A stretch of 14,822 nucleotides of DNA from Chloroflexota bacterium (GTDB lineage: Bacteria > Chloroflexota > Dormibacteria > CF-121), in contig VBFX01000011.1 of NCBI GenBank assembly GCA_005889395.1, positions 1-14,822 on the forward strand. The letters are read 5' to 3'. The notes beneath the pieces are model-generated. The model saw only the letters and a program-made list of their open reading frames with translations. It made no database searches and was not told where the DNA came from. Each line of letters starts with the position of its first letter. The first letter of the stretch is position 1. Below, piece after piece: positions 7,364 to 13,186 of the stretch. The position numbers and the translations under genes were made by a program.

Positions 7364-7749
7364 AGAACCGTCTCATCGATCGCGACCTGGTCGACGATTT
7401 CCTGCCGAAGCGCTGCCTCGTCGCGCTCGCGGACGCTCTTCAGGTTGCGGAATGGACGGTCGAGACCCATGCGTCCGTGAAGCACCCACGCGCCACCGTG
7501 GGCGAACGCCATCAGGTTGACCTCAAAGATTCGGTGGCTCTTGTTGCCTTTCCAGGCGAGCGTCCATCGCGGTGGACGCGGCTCATAGCTCACCCGGCCC
7601 CGTCCGCCGAGCTTCTCCTGGTTGACCTGGGCCAGCAGGCTCTGGACCTGGGCATCAAGGGCGACGAGGAGCTCGAAGAGGATGTCGCGGTAGTTATCAA
7701 CCCGGCCCTGGAGGTTGAAATCCGCCTCGGTGACTGGCATCTCGGTCAT
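7360..7749 (-). CDS. hypothetical protein, 129 residues
   Basis: I do not recognise this protein. It starts at ATG 7749 with GGGGAG 9 bases upstream on the minus strand (7764-7759); the in-frame ATG at 7806 lacks such a site and would run through the inverted repeat and thyX promoter region. The protein is soluble, with no signal peptide or membrane segment. An N-terminal amphipathic helix (NYRDILFELLVALDAQVQSL) is followed by probable beta strands around RWTLAWKGNK, RIFEVNLMAF and GGAWVLHGRMG, then a charged helical tail (SVRERDEAALRQEIVDQV). The alternation of strands and a single helix suggests a small alpha/beta fold. Its stop codon overlaps the stop of the spermidine synthase-like gene (TTAG, 7360-7363). 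It diverges from thyX with 90 bases between the two starts. The start and reading frame are well supported; function is unknown. Confidence 0.65.
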   Translation of the reverse strand: MTEMPVTEADFNLQGRVDNYRDILFELLVALDAQVQSLLAQVNQEKLGGRGRVSYEPRPPRWTLAWKGNKSHRIFEVNLMAFAHGGAWVLHGRMGLDRPFRNLKSVRERDEAALRQEIVDQVAIDETVL

Positions 7750-7770
7750 GATACTTTTCTCCCCAGGATA

Positions 7771-7785
7771 TCCACAGATTGTGGA
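7771..7785. repeat. perfect inverted repeat in divergent intergenic region
   Basis: TCCACA-gat-TGTGGA, 6-base arms and a 3-base centre, lies 22 bases upstream of the 129-residue protein's start (minus strand) and 12 bases upstream of the thyX -35 box. It could be a regulator site or a short hairpin in the minus-strand leader. Extended leftwards, 7769-7776 reads TATCCACA, eight of nine bases of a DnaA box. Confidence 0.4.
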
Positions 7786-7796
7786 GAACCATGGCC

Positions 7797-7825
7797 TTGA
7801 CACCAATATGTTGGGGTCTTAGCAT
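7797..7825 (+). promoter_or_regulatory. sigma-70-type promoter of thyX
   Basis: A perfect -35 TTGACA (7797-7802) and -10 TAGCAT (7820-7825) are separated by the ideal 17 bases. Transcription would begin near 7832, giving a leader of only about 8 bases before ATG 7840, with no Shine-Dalgarno. This is the clearest promoter in the window. Confidence 0.75.
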
Positions 7826-7839
7826 GATCTGGCTCCCGG

Positions 7840-8694
7840 ATGGATACCGCCGTCGACGTCCAGCTGCTCACCCATACGCCTGATCCGATCCGGGTCATGT
7901 ACGTCGCCTTCCGCACCTGCTACTCGAAATTCACCCCCCAGCAGCTCTGGGCCGACATCGAGTCCGGGAAGATCTCCGAGGAGAAGATGAAGACCTTCAT
8001 CTTCGACAAGCTGAAGAGCGGACACTCCTCGCCCCGCACCCAGGTCTATTTCACCTTCGCCGTCAGCGGGCTGTCGCGCGCCGCCAGCCACCAGCTGGTC
8101 CGGCACAACAACGGCATCACCTTCGACCAGCAATCGCAGCGCTACTACGCCTTCAAGGAGGCGGACTTTCCGTATGTCGTGCCGGAGACGTGGGAGAAGG
8201 CCGGCCTGCGTGAAGAGTACGTGGCGTTCATGCGCCGCGTCGGCGAGCTCTATGACCAGGCGCTCAAGGCGGGCGTTCCGGCCGAGGACGCCCGCTTTCT
8301 CTTGCCCAACGCGGCTTCCACGAACCTCACCTTCACCGTGAACTACGAGGAGTTCCTGCACGTCGCCGACCTGCGCCTCTGCTGGCGCGCGCAGTGGGAG
8401 ATCCGCCACATGTGGGCCAAGGCACGCAACGCCCTGAAGGCGCAATTTCCCGAACTGGCGAAGCCGGTGCAGCCCAAGTGCGGTGACCAGCGCATGGGCT
8501 ACTGCGACGAGCCGTACGCTGAGTACCTGAAGTGTCCCCTCGGCGCGCGCCGGATTCGCTTGCACAAAGACGAAATCGTTGCGGCGGCGAAGTCTGGGCG
8601 GACGCTCGAGTCCACCCCGCTGTCCGACGCGGATCTCGCGCTACTCACGCCCCGCCCCGAGATCGAGAAGGTCCCGGCGGGAAGCCCTTCCTAG
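7840..8694 (+). CDS. thyX: flavin-dependent thymidylate synthase ThyX, long form
   Basis: Predicted FAD-dependent thymidylate synthase, making dTMP from dUMP with methylenetetrahydrofolate and NADPH; 284 residues. Family landmarks are GHSSPRTQVYFTFAVSGLSR (61-80), SHQLVRH (84-89), QQSQRYY (97-103), NAASTNL (157-163) and LRLCWRAQWEIR (178-189). In canonical ThyX the motif is RHR-x7-S; here it reads RHNNGITFDQQS, so the second Arg is Asn90 and there is one extra residue before Ser99. Flanking sequence is otherwise strongly conserved. The C-terminus holds Cys214, Cys222 and Cys232 in a cluster similar to that of other long ThyX proteins, whose role is not clear to me. The start at ATG 7840 follows directly from the promoter at 7797-7825. 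No thyA is present in the window. Family call is strong; whether the altered motif changes activity is open. Confidence 0.9.
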   Translation: MDTAVDVQLLTHTPDPIRVMYVAFRTCYSKFTPQQLWADIESGKISEEKMKTFIFDKLKSGHSSPRTQVYFTFAVSGLSRAASHQLVRHNNGITFDQQSQRYYAFKEADFPYVVPETWEKAGLREEYVAFMRRVGELYDQALKAGVPAEDARFLLPNAASTNLTFTVNYEEFLHVADLRLCWRAQWEIRHMWAKARNALKAQFPELAKPVQPKCGDQRMGYCDEPYAEYLKCPLGARRIRLHKDEIVAAAKSGRTLESTPLSDADLALLTPRPEIEKVPAGSPS

Positions 8695-8733
8695 CCGCCT
8701 GCATTCCATCGCCCGCCGATGGATCTGAGGCGT

Positions 8734-8739
8734 TAGGAT
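8734..8739 (+). promoter_or_regulatory. candidate -10 box of bioY (leaderless)
   Basis: TAGGAT ends 6 bases before GTG 8746, so transcription should begin at or on the start codon. No Shine-Dalgarno and no good -35 are seen. The same hexamer TAGGAT stands 8 bases before ATG 11538. Confidence 0.45.
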
Positions 8740-8745
8740 TTCTCC

Positions 8746-9303
8746 GTGCGGACGGCGCCCTCGGACACACTGGCGCGTCACTGGGTCCCCGAGCGATCAC
8801 TGCTCAGCGATGCCGGTCTGGTCATCGCGTTCAGTCTCTTCACGGGACTCATGGCCCATATCGCGATCCCCTTGCCGTTCACGCCCGTCCCCATCACCGG
8901 ACAGACCTTCGCGGTCCTACTCTGCGGTGCGGCGCTTGGTGCACGGCTCGGAACGGCATCGATGCTCCTCTACATCACCGAAGGTGCCGTTGGCCTTCCG
9001 GTGTTTGCCGCGGCGCCGGGCGCCGCCAGCTACGGATACCTGGCCGGCTTTGTGGCGGCGGCGTTCATCGTTGGCTGGCTCGCCGATCTGGGCTGGACGA
9101 AAGACATTCCGCGGACTGTCGTCGCCATGGTCGCCGGAGAGGTCGCCATCTACTTTTTCGGGCTGCTCTGGCTAGCCCACTTCGTTCCGCCGACGAAGGT
9201 GCTCGACTTCGGGCTCTTCCCGTTCCTGATCGGTGACGCGATCAAGCTGGCCGCGGCCGCGGTGGTGCTCCCGGCTGGATGGCGGCTGAGCCGCAACCGG
9301 TGA
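8746..9303 (+). CDS. bioY: BioY, biotin-binding S component of ECF transporter
   Basis: A 185-residue membrane protein that binds and takes up biotin, alone or with the shared energy-coupling module EcfA-EcfA'-EcfT, none of which is encoded here. The BioY signature PFTPVPITGQTF (44-55) lies after the first helix, followed by GLPVFA (83-88), GYLAGF (97-102) and the late GDAIKL (163-168); Asp164 and Lys167 match a conserved acidic/basic pair that contacts biotin in BioY structures. About six hydrophobic segments are visible, the usual number. The start is GTG 8746, immediately behind a TAGGAT box. Its stop shares bases with GTG 9300 of the Nudix gene (GTGA), so the two are probably translated together. 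No biotin synthesis gene or BirA operator is seen. Confidence 0.92.
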   Translation: MRTAPSDTLARHWVPERSLLSDAGLVIAFSLFTGLMAHIAIPLPFTPVPITGQTFAVLLCGAALGARLGTASMLLYITEGAVGLPVFAAAPGAASYGYLAGFVAAAFIVGWLADLGWTKDIPRTVVAMVAGEVAIYFFGLLWLAHFVPPTKVLDFGLFPFLIGDAIKLAAAAVVLPAGWRLSRNR

Positions 9304-9803
9304 ACGCGTTCTGCTCCAGTTGCGGGTCCAGGACGGAGACTCGGCTGGTGGCGAAGCAGCAGCTGAGTGTCTGCCCGCAATGCGATCGGACCTTCTTCCG
9401 CAACCCCAAGGTGGTGGTGTCGGCGCTGATCGAGGACGGCGGGCGTGTCCTCCTCGTGCTTCGCGACATCGAACCGGGCCGCGGCCTGTGGGGGATGCCC
9501 GGCGGGTATGTCGATTGGGACGAGCACCCGCAGGACGCGCTGATCCGGGAATGCATGGAGGAGGTCCAGGTGCGGGTCGAGCCGCTGGATCTGCTGCCGG
9601 TGCAACACATCCTCATGGACGACGAGGGCATCGTGCTCCTTCCGTACCGCGCCCGGCTGATCGCCGGCCATCCCGCGGCCGGTGATGAGGTGCAGCAGGT
9701 CGGGTGGTTCGGCCCGGACAAACTGCCGCCGCTGGCGTTCGCCAGCCATCGCAAGGTGTTGCAGCAGTGGACGCAAGAAGTGCTCGCGCGGGGCGCTGCC
9801 TAG
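9300..9803 (+). CDS. Nudix hydrolase with N-terminal zinc ribbon
   Basis: A 167-residue hydrolase of nucleoside-diphosphate-linked compounds. I place the start at GTG 9300, which overlaps the bioY stop as GTGA and puts the zinc ribbon right at the N-terminus; ATG 9279 is an alternative adding seven residues. The ribbon uses Cys5, Cys8, Cys25 and Cys28 (CSSC and CPQC). The Nudix box runs from Gly69: G-x5-E, x7, then RECMEEVQV, with Gln in the position of the usual Gly of REUXEEXGU; the metal-binding glutamates (84, 87, 88) are present. Zinc-ribbon Nudix enzymes include NADH pyrophosphatase-like and ADP-ribose-active members, but the NudC SQPWPFPxS signature is absent, so the substrate is open. 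The amber stop at 9801-9803 lies in the same frame as the following adenosyltransferase. Confidence 0.88.
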   Translation: MNAFCSSCGSRTETRLVAKQQLSVCPQCDRTFFRNPKVVVSALIEDGGRVLLVLRDIEPGRGLWGMPGGYVDWDEHPQDALIRECMEEVQVRVEPLDLLPVQHILMDDEGIVLLPYRARLIAGHPAAGDEVQQVGWFGPDKLPPLAFASHRKVLQQWTQEVLARGAA

Positions 9804-9812
9804 GACATCACC

Positions 9813-10436
9813 ATCGCGCGAAAGAGCATCGTCACCAAGACGGGCGATGGGGGAGAGACGGGGCTCCTCTACGGCGGGCGCGTCAAAAAGACGGATCCTC
9901 GCACGGAGGCGTACGGCGCCATCGATGAGGCGATCTCGACGCTGGGCGCGGCCCGCTCCCTGGTTACGGACCGCGGCCGCCACGCGATCATCCTGCGCAT
10001 CCAGAGCGAGCTCTTCACCGTGGGCGCCGAGCTGGCAACCGATGCGGCCGAGTACGACAAGCTGGAGCAGCATTTCATGACCGTCACGCCGGACTTCACA
10101 ACCCGCGTCGAGAGCGAGATCATCGACCTCGAGCGTCGCTTTCCACTGCCGGATGCCTTCGTCATCCCGGGTGGGACCCCGCCGGCCGCCGCGCTGGACG
10201 TGGCGCGCGCCGTGCTGCGCCGCGCGGAGCGCCGCATCGTCGGCCTCCAGCAGGGCGCTCAGCTGCGCAATCCGGAAGTGCTGCGCTACGCGAATCGGCT
10301 CTCGGACCTGCTCTTCATGCTGGCCCGAGCCGAGGAGGGGACGGCCGTCAAACCACTGACGGGACGACGAGCGGGCCGCACGCCTGCAGCGCCTGCGCGC
10401 ACTCGTCCCGCACCCAGGCGTCGGTCTCGCGCCTGA
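9813..10436 (+). CDS. PduO-type cob(I)alamin adenosyltransferase, no canonical start codon
   Basis: Predicted ATP:cob(I)alamin adenosyltransferase, which attaches the adenosyl group of ATP to cob(I)alamin to form coenzyme B12. Hallmarks are the N-terminal ATP motif TKTGDGGETGLLYGGRV, DPRTEAYGAIDE, PGGTPPAAALDVAR and RRAERR, and the C-terminal VLRYANRLSDLLFMLAR. The open frame starts just after the in-frame TAG of the Nudix gene (9801-9803) and reads D-I-T-I-A-R-K-S-I-V-T-K-T-G-D with no ATG, GTG or TTG. Homologues normally begin a few residues before TKTGD, so ATC 9813 (reading ARKSIVTKTGD) is the most plausible start; ATC 9807 is the other. Readthrough of the TAG, a sequencing error (ATG to ATC), or an internal GTG start at 10020 giving a non-functional protein are alternatives. 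The last 28 residues are a Pro/Arg/Ala-rich tail lying over the 3' end of queG on the other strand. Confidence 0.82.
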   Translation: MARKSIVTKTGDGGETGLLYGGRVKKTDPRTEAYGAIDEAISTLGAARSLVTDRGRHAIILRIQSELFTVGAELATDAAEYDKLEQHFMTVTPDFTTRVESEIIDLERRFPLPDAFVIPGGTPPAAALDVARAVLRRAERRIVGLQQGAQLRNPEVLRYANRLSDLLFMLARAEEGTAVKPLTGRRAGRTPAAPARTRPAPRRRSRA

Positions 10437-11493
10437 GCGCCTGCTCCAGCTGAGCGCGCGCGGCGGCGCCGCCGAGCCGGCCCAGCGCCCACGCCGCATG
10501 GCCCCGTACCAGGGGCTCGCCATCATCGAGGGCGACAGCCAGCGCGGGCACCGAGCCGCGATCCGCGATGTTGCCGAGCGCGATACAAACATTGCGCAGC
10601 AGACCCGACCGTCGCGTCCTCCAGACCGCGCTGTTGCGAAAGCGGGCGCGGAAGCCGTCGTCGTCGAGGGCGAGCAACTCTTCCAAACGGGGTCGCGCCT
10701 CGATCATCGGACCGAACGCTTCCAGCGCCTGCGTGTCCGGTGTGGCGGGCCTGGCGTTGACCGGGCAGATCTCCTGGCACAGGTCGCAGCCGAAGATCCA
10801 GTCGCCGATCAGCGGCCGAATGTCGAGCGGGATGACGCCGCGGTGCTCGATGGTCCAGAAAGAGATGCAGCGCCGGTTGTCCAGCACCCCGGGCTCGACC
10901 AGGGCGCCGGTGGGGCAGACCCGCATGCAGGCATCGCAGCTGCCGCAGGTCTTCTTTACCGGCGCGTCGGTCTCGAGCTCCGCCGACGTGATGATCTCGG
11001 CCAGCAGGACGGAGGAACCGACCCCGGGGATGAGCAGGTTGGTGTTCTTTCCCAGCCAGCCCAGCCCGGCGCGAGCCGCCGCGGCGCGATCGAGCATCCA
11101 GCCGTGGTCGACGTAGGTCTTGGCCACGTGACCGCGCTCGCGCAGCATTGCGACCAGCGGCTGCATCCGCTCGAGCAGGACGTCGTGGTAATCGCGGCCA
11201 AGCGCGTAGGCGGCGATGCGTCCGCGAGGGCCGTCGGAGGGGGAGGGAGGATTCACGACTGGGTGGGGGAAGGCGAGGGCGATGACGCTGCGGGCGTCCG
11301 GTGTGGCCCGGCGAGGGTCGGCACTGGCATGCGCCCGAGCCTCGCTCCACCAGGAGAGCCCGTCCATCAGGCCCTGCCGCGTCCGGTTCACCGCGGCGGT
11401 TTCGGCCTCGGAAAATCGCTCCGCGCCGGTCACGCCCACGGCGCAGAAGCCGAGCTCGGTGGCCCGCCGTTTGACCTCCTGCGTCAGGGACAT
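10348..11493 (-). CDS. queG: epoxyqueuosine reductase QueG
   Basis: A 381-residue iron-sulfur and cobalamin-dependent enzyme performing the last step of queuosine synthesis in tRNA: reduction of epoxyqueuosine to queuosine. Two 4Fe-4S cluster motifs are present, CGSCDACMRVCPTGAL (Cys183, 186, 189, 193) and CDLCQEICPVN (Cys236, 239, 243, with Cys209 in NRRCISF). Family signatures also include TYVDHGWMLDRAAAARAGLG with the proposed proton-donor Asp129, WLGKNTNLL and TIEHRGVIP. Residues about 300-375 form HEAT-like repeats (SVPALAVALDDGEPLVRGHA and similar), as in full-length QueG. The start is ATG 11493, 8 bases downstream of a minus-strand TAAGCT box and without a Shine-Dalgarno. Its last 89 bases overlap the 3' end of the adenosyltransferase gene on the opposite strand. 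Both tail-to-tail genes concern cobalamin, though QueG does not need the adenosyl form. Confidence 0.93.
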   Translation of the reverse strand: MSLTQEVKRRATELGFCAVGVTGAERFSEAETAAVNRTRQGLMDGLSWWSEARAHASADPRRATPDARSVIALAFPHPVVNPPSPSDGPRGRIAAYALGRDYHDVLLERMQPLVAMLRERGHVAKTYVDHGWMLDRAAAARAGLGWLGKNTNLLIPGVGSSVLLAEIITSAELETDAPVKKTCGSCDACMRVCPTGALVEPGVLDNRRCISFWTIEHRGVIPLDIRPLIGDWIFGCDLCQEICPVNARPATPDTQALEAFGPMIEARPRLEELLALDDDGFRARFRNSAVWRTRRSGLLRNVCIALGNIADRGSVPALAVALDDGEPLVRGHAAWALGRLGGAAARAQLEQALRRETDAWVRDECAQALQACGPLVVPSVV

Positions 11494-11497
11494 TTGA

Positions 11498-11510
11498 CCC
11501 TAGCTTAGGG
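11498..11510. promoter_or_regulatory. inverted repeat and queG -10 box in the divergent promoter region
   Basis: CCCTA-gct-TAGGG occupies the 44-base gap between queG and the 11538 gene. Read on the minus strand, TAAGCT (11507-11502) lies 8 bases before the queG ATG and would serve as its -10 box. The repeat therefore sits on the queG promoter and upstream of the opposite one; it could be an operator, or the symmetry may be fortuitous. Confidence 0.35.
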
Positions 11511-11523
11511 GGGGTCGCGGGAG

Positions 11524-11529
11524 TAGGAT
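11524..11529 (+). promoter_or_regulatory. candidate -10 box of the trp-containing operon
   Basis: TAGGAT ends 8 bases before ATG 11538. It is identical to the bioY box. No clear -35 is seen at 17 bases upstream. If real, this would be the promoter for the whole run of genes through trpB, with a leader too short for a trp attenuator at this point. Confidence 0.4.
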
Positions 11530-11537
11530 TAAGGGCA

Positions 11538-11801
11538 ATGCAGGGGACGGCAGTCTGGCGGGAGCTTCAGCTCCTCTTGAGCCTGAACCTGCCGGAATCC
11601 GCCTACTACGTCTGGGAAGGCACCGCCATCTGCTGCCATTGCGACGATCAGCGGCTGGTCATCGGCGCCCCCACCGAGCAGTCAGCCCGCCAGCTCGTTC
11701 AGGCCTACCTGCCGGTGGTCCGCCGCACGCTGGAAGCGATCCCGGATGCACCCAAGCGCGTCTCTGTCGTGGTCACGACCGGCCCCCCGGCCCGCGCCTG
11801 A
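11538..11801 (+). CDS. small protein resembling isolated DnaA domain I (DnaA_N-like)
   Basis: An 87-residue soluble protein. Its pattern resembles the N-terminal domain of the replication initiator DnaA: an N-terminal helix with VWRELQLLL, then NLPESAYYVWEG (compare L-x-x-x-x-F-x-x-W in DnaA), a strand QRLVIGAPTEQSARQL (compare L-x-L-x-A-P-N-x-x-x-x-x-W), a helix with AYLPVVRRTLEAI (compare Y-x-x-x-I-x-x-x-L) and a final strand RVSVVVTTG. DnaA domain I mediates self-association and contacts with helicase loaders and regulators. No linker, AAA+ or DNA-binding domain follows, so this would be a free-standing copy. CC (residues 32-33) and Cys35 form a small cysteine cluster (ICCHC) absent from DnaA as I know it. 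Its stop TGA directly abuts the TTG of the acylphosphatase gene. The similarity is judged by eye; the gene is well supported, the homology moderately. Confidence 0.6.
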   Translation: MQGTAVWRELQLLLSLNLPESAYYVWEGTAICCHCDDQRLVIGAPTEQSARQLVQAYLPVVRRTLEAIPDAPKRVSVVVTTGPPARA

Positions 11802-12092
11802 TTGCCCAATAATCCAGAGCGGCGCCGCCTCAAGGCGGAGATCTTCGGCGACGTCCAGGGCGTTGGCTTCCGCTACTTTGCTCAATCCCAGGCTCGCCGG
11901 CTCGGTCTCGACGGGTACGTTCGCAACCGCTACGATGGCGCGGTGGAGGTGGAGGCCGAGGGCGATGCGTCCTCTCTCGAGCGATTTCTCGATGTGCTCC
12001 GCACCGGACCGCGCATGGCGCGAGTGCAGGATGTGCGGGTCAGCTGGCTGCCCTTCAAAGGCGATCTCGGTCCATTCGGCGTGAGAGGATGA
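11802..12092 (+). CDS. acyP: acylphosphatase
   Basis: A 96-residue enzyme hydrolysing acyl phosphates such as carbamoyl phosphate or 1,3-bisphosphoglycerate. The catalytic motif is GDVQGVGFRYFAQ with the phosphate-binding loop and Arg24; the second catalytic residue, Asn42, lies in DGYVRNRYDGAVEVEAEG. Length and motif spacing are typical. The start is TTG 11802, which directly follows the TGA of the upstream gene (TGATTG); no other start precedes the motif and no ribosome site is seen, so translation is probably coupled. The stop overlaps the next gene as ATGA. Its position in a run leading to trp genes suggests co-transcription without an evident metabolic link. Confidence 0.9.
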   Translation: MPNNPERRRLKAEIFGDVQGVGFRYFAQSQARRLGLDGYVRNRYDGAVEVEAEGDASSLERFLDVLRTGPRMARVQDVRVSWLPFKGDLGPFGVRG

Positions 12093-13129
12093 GCGAGATG
12101 AAGTTCGCCCGCCGCATGTCGGAGATCGGCACGGAGACCGCGTTCGAGGTGCTGGCCAAGGCGCGCAAGCTCGAGGCGCAGGGGCGCAACGTCGTCCACC
12201 TGGAAATCGGCGAGCCCGACTTCCCGACACCGCCGAATATCGTCGAGGCGGCGGAGCGTGCCTTGCGCGACGGCTTCACACATTACACACCGGCCGGTGG
12301 CCTGATGCCCGCCCGCCAGGCGGTTGCCGACTGGATCCGCCGTTGGTATGAGGTCGAGGTCAAGCCGGAGCAGGTCGTGATGGTGCCCGGCTCGAAGAAC
12401 GTCCTGCTGTTCACGATGCTGGCGCTGGTCGACCAGGGCGATGAGGTGATCGTGCCGGATCCGGGCTACGCCATCTACGCATCCGCCGCGACGCTTGCCG
12501 GTGGAAAGCCGGTCGGCATCCCGTTACGAGAGCGCAACGACTTCCGGCTCGATATCGAGGAGCTCAAATCGAAGATCACGCCCCGGACCAGGTTGCTGGT
12601 CATCAATTCACCGCAGAACCCGACGGGCGGCGTGCTGTCGACCCGCGATCTCGAGCAGATCGCGGAGCTCGCCATGCGGCATGACTTCTACGTGCTGACC
12701 GACGAGGTGTACGGCCAGATCACCTACGACGGCCAGCACGCCTCGATCATGACCGTGCCCGGGATGCTCGAGCGGACCATCTACTCGGACGGATTGAGCA
12801 AGGCGTATGCGATGTGCGGCTGGCGCCTCGGTTTCGCGGTCGCGCCCCTGCCGCTGGCGCAGAAGTTCGAGACCTTGATGATCAACAGCAGCTCGTGCGC
12901 CGCAGCCTTTACCCAGATGGCGGCGATCGAGGCGCTCTCCGCGCGATCGGATGCCGCGGTGCAGGCCATGGTCGGCGAGTTCAAGCGACGCCGCGACCTC
13001 GTGGTCGATCGTCTCAATGCCTTGCCGGGGGTCAGCTGCCACAAGCCGCTCGGAGCCTCGGCAAGGGCTATCTGCGTCTCTCCTACGCGAACTCGATCGA
13101 CCAGATCGAGGAGGGCGTCACGCGGATGA
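12089..13129 (+). CDS. class I/II aminotransferase, C-terminal region disrupted by deletion and frameshift
   Basis: A PLP-dependent aminotransferase of the aspartate aminotransferase family (fold type I). Intact landmarks are EIGEPDFPTP, THYTPAGGL, NSPQNPTGG, DEVYGQITYDG and the PLP-lysine site SDGLSKAYAMCGWRLGFA. After KPLGA (codon ending 13057) the frame gives a basic nonsense tail SARAICVSPTRTRSTRSRR, whereas the next frame continues with the true C-terminus LGKGYLRLSYAN, the segment holding the substrate-binding Arg. In homologues, roughly 35-50 residues (beginning FYVFP) lie between these two pieces, so the simplest reading is a deletion whose length is not a multiple of three. The open frame stops at 13129. 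ATG 12089 overlaps the acylphosphatase stop (ATGA); ATG 12098, with GAGAGG 9 bases upstream, is an alternative start. As it stands the enzyme is likely inactive, unless this is an assembly error. Its amino-acid specificity is unknown. Confidence 0.85.
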   Translation: MSEMKFARRMSEIGTETAFEVLAKARKLEAQGRNVVHLEIGEPDFPTPPNIVEAAERALRDGFTHYTPAGGLMPARQAVADWIRRWYEVEVKPEQVVMVPGSKNVLLFTMLALVDQGDEVIVPDPGYAIYASAATLAGGKPVGIPLRERNDFRLDIEELKSKITPRTRLLVINSPQNPTGGVLSTRDLEQIAELAMRHDFYVLTDEVYGQITYDGQHASIMTVPGMLERTIYSDGLSKAYAMCGWRLGFAVAPLPLAQKFETLMINSSSCAAAFTQMAAIEALSARSDAAVQAMVGEFKRRRDLVVDRLNALPGVSCHKPLGASARAICVSPTRTRSTRSRRASRG

Positions 13130-13164
13130 AAGGAGTCCTGGAAAAGACCGCAGCCCGCGCCTAG
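13054..13164 (+). pseudogene. out-of-frame C-terminal remnant of the aminotransferase
   Basis: In the frame starting at 13054 the sequence reads SLGKGYLRLSYANSIDQIEE and ends with ARA before TAG at 13162-13164. GYLRLSYA is the conserved C-terminal motif of class I aminotransferases, so this is the displaced end of the 12089 gene rather than a gene of its own. It ends 22 bases before trpC. Confidence 0.75.
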
Positions 13165-13186
13165 TCGGGACGGTGGACTCCGGCTG

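Noticed and set aside
7769..7784. Replication origin suggested by a DnaA-box-like sequence
   Set aside because: Only one near-match is present, with no cluster, AT-rich unwinding region, dnaA or dnaN nearby.
6535..7800. Plus-strand open frame spanning the end of the membrane protein and the gap before thyX
   Set aside because: It is out of frame with the recognised membrane protein, rich in Arg/Pro, and runs opposite the 129-residue gene that has its own ribosome site.
9150..10592. Minus-strand 480-codon open frame opposite bioY, Nudix and adenosyltransferase genes
   Set aside because: Three recognised protein families lie on the other strand over this span; the antisense sequence has no coherent fold or motif.
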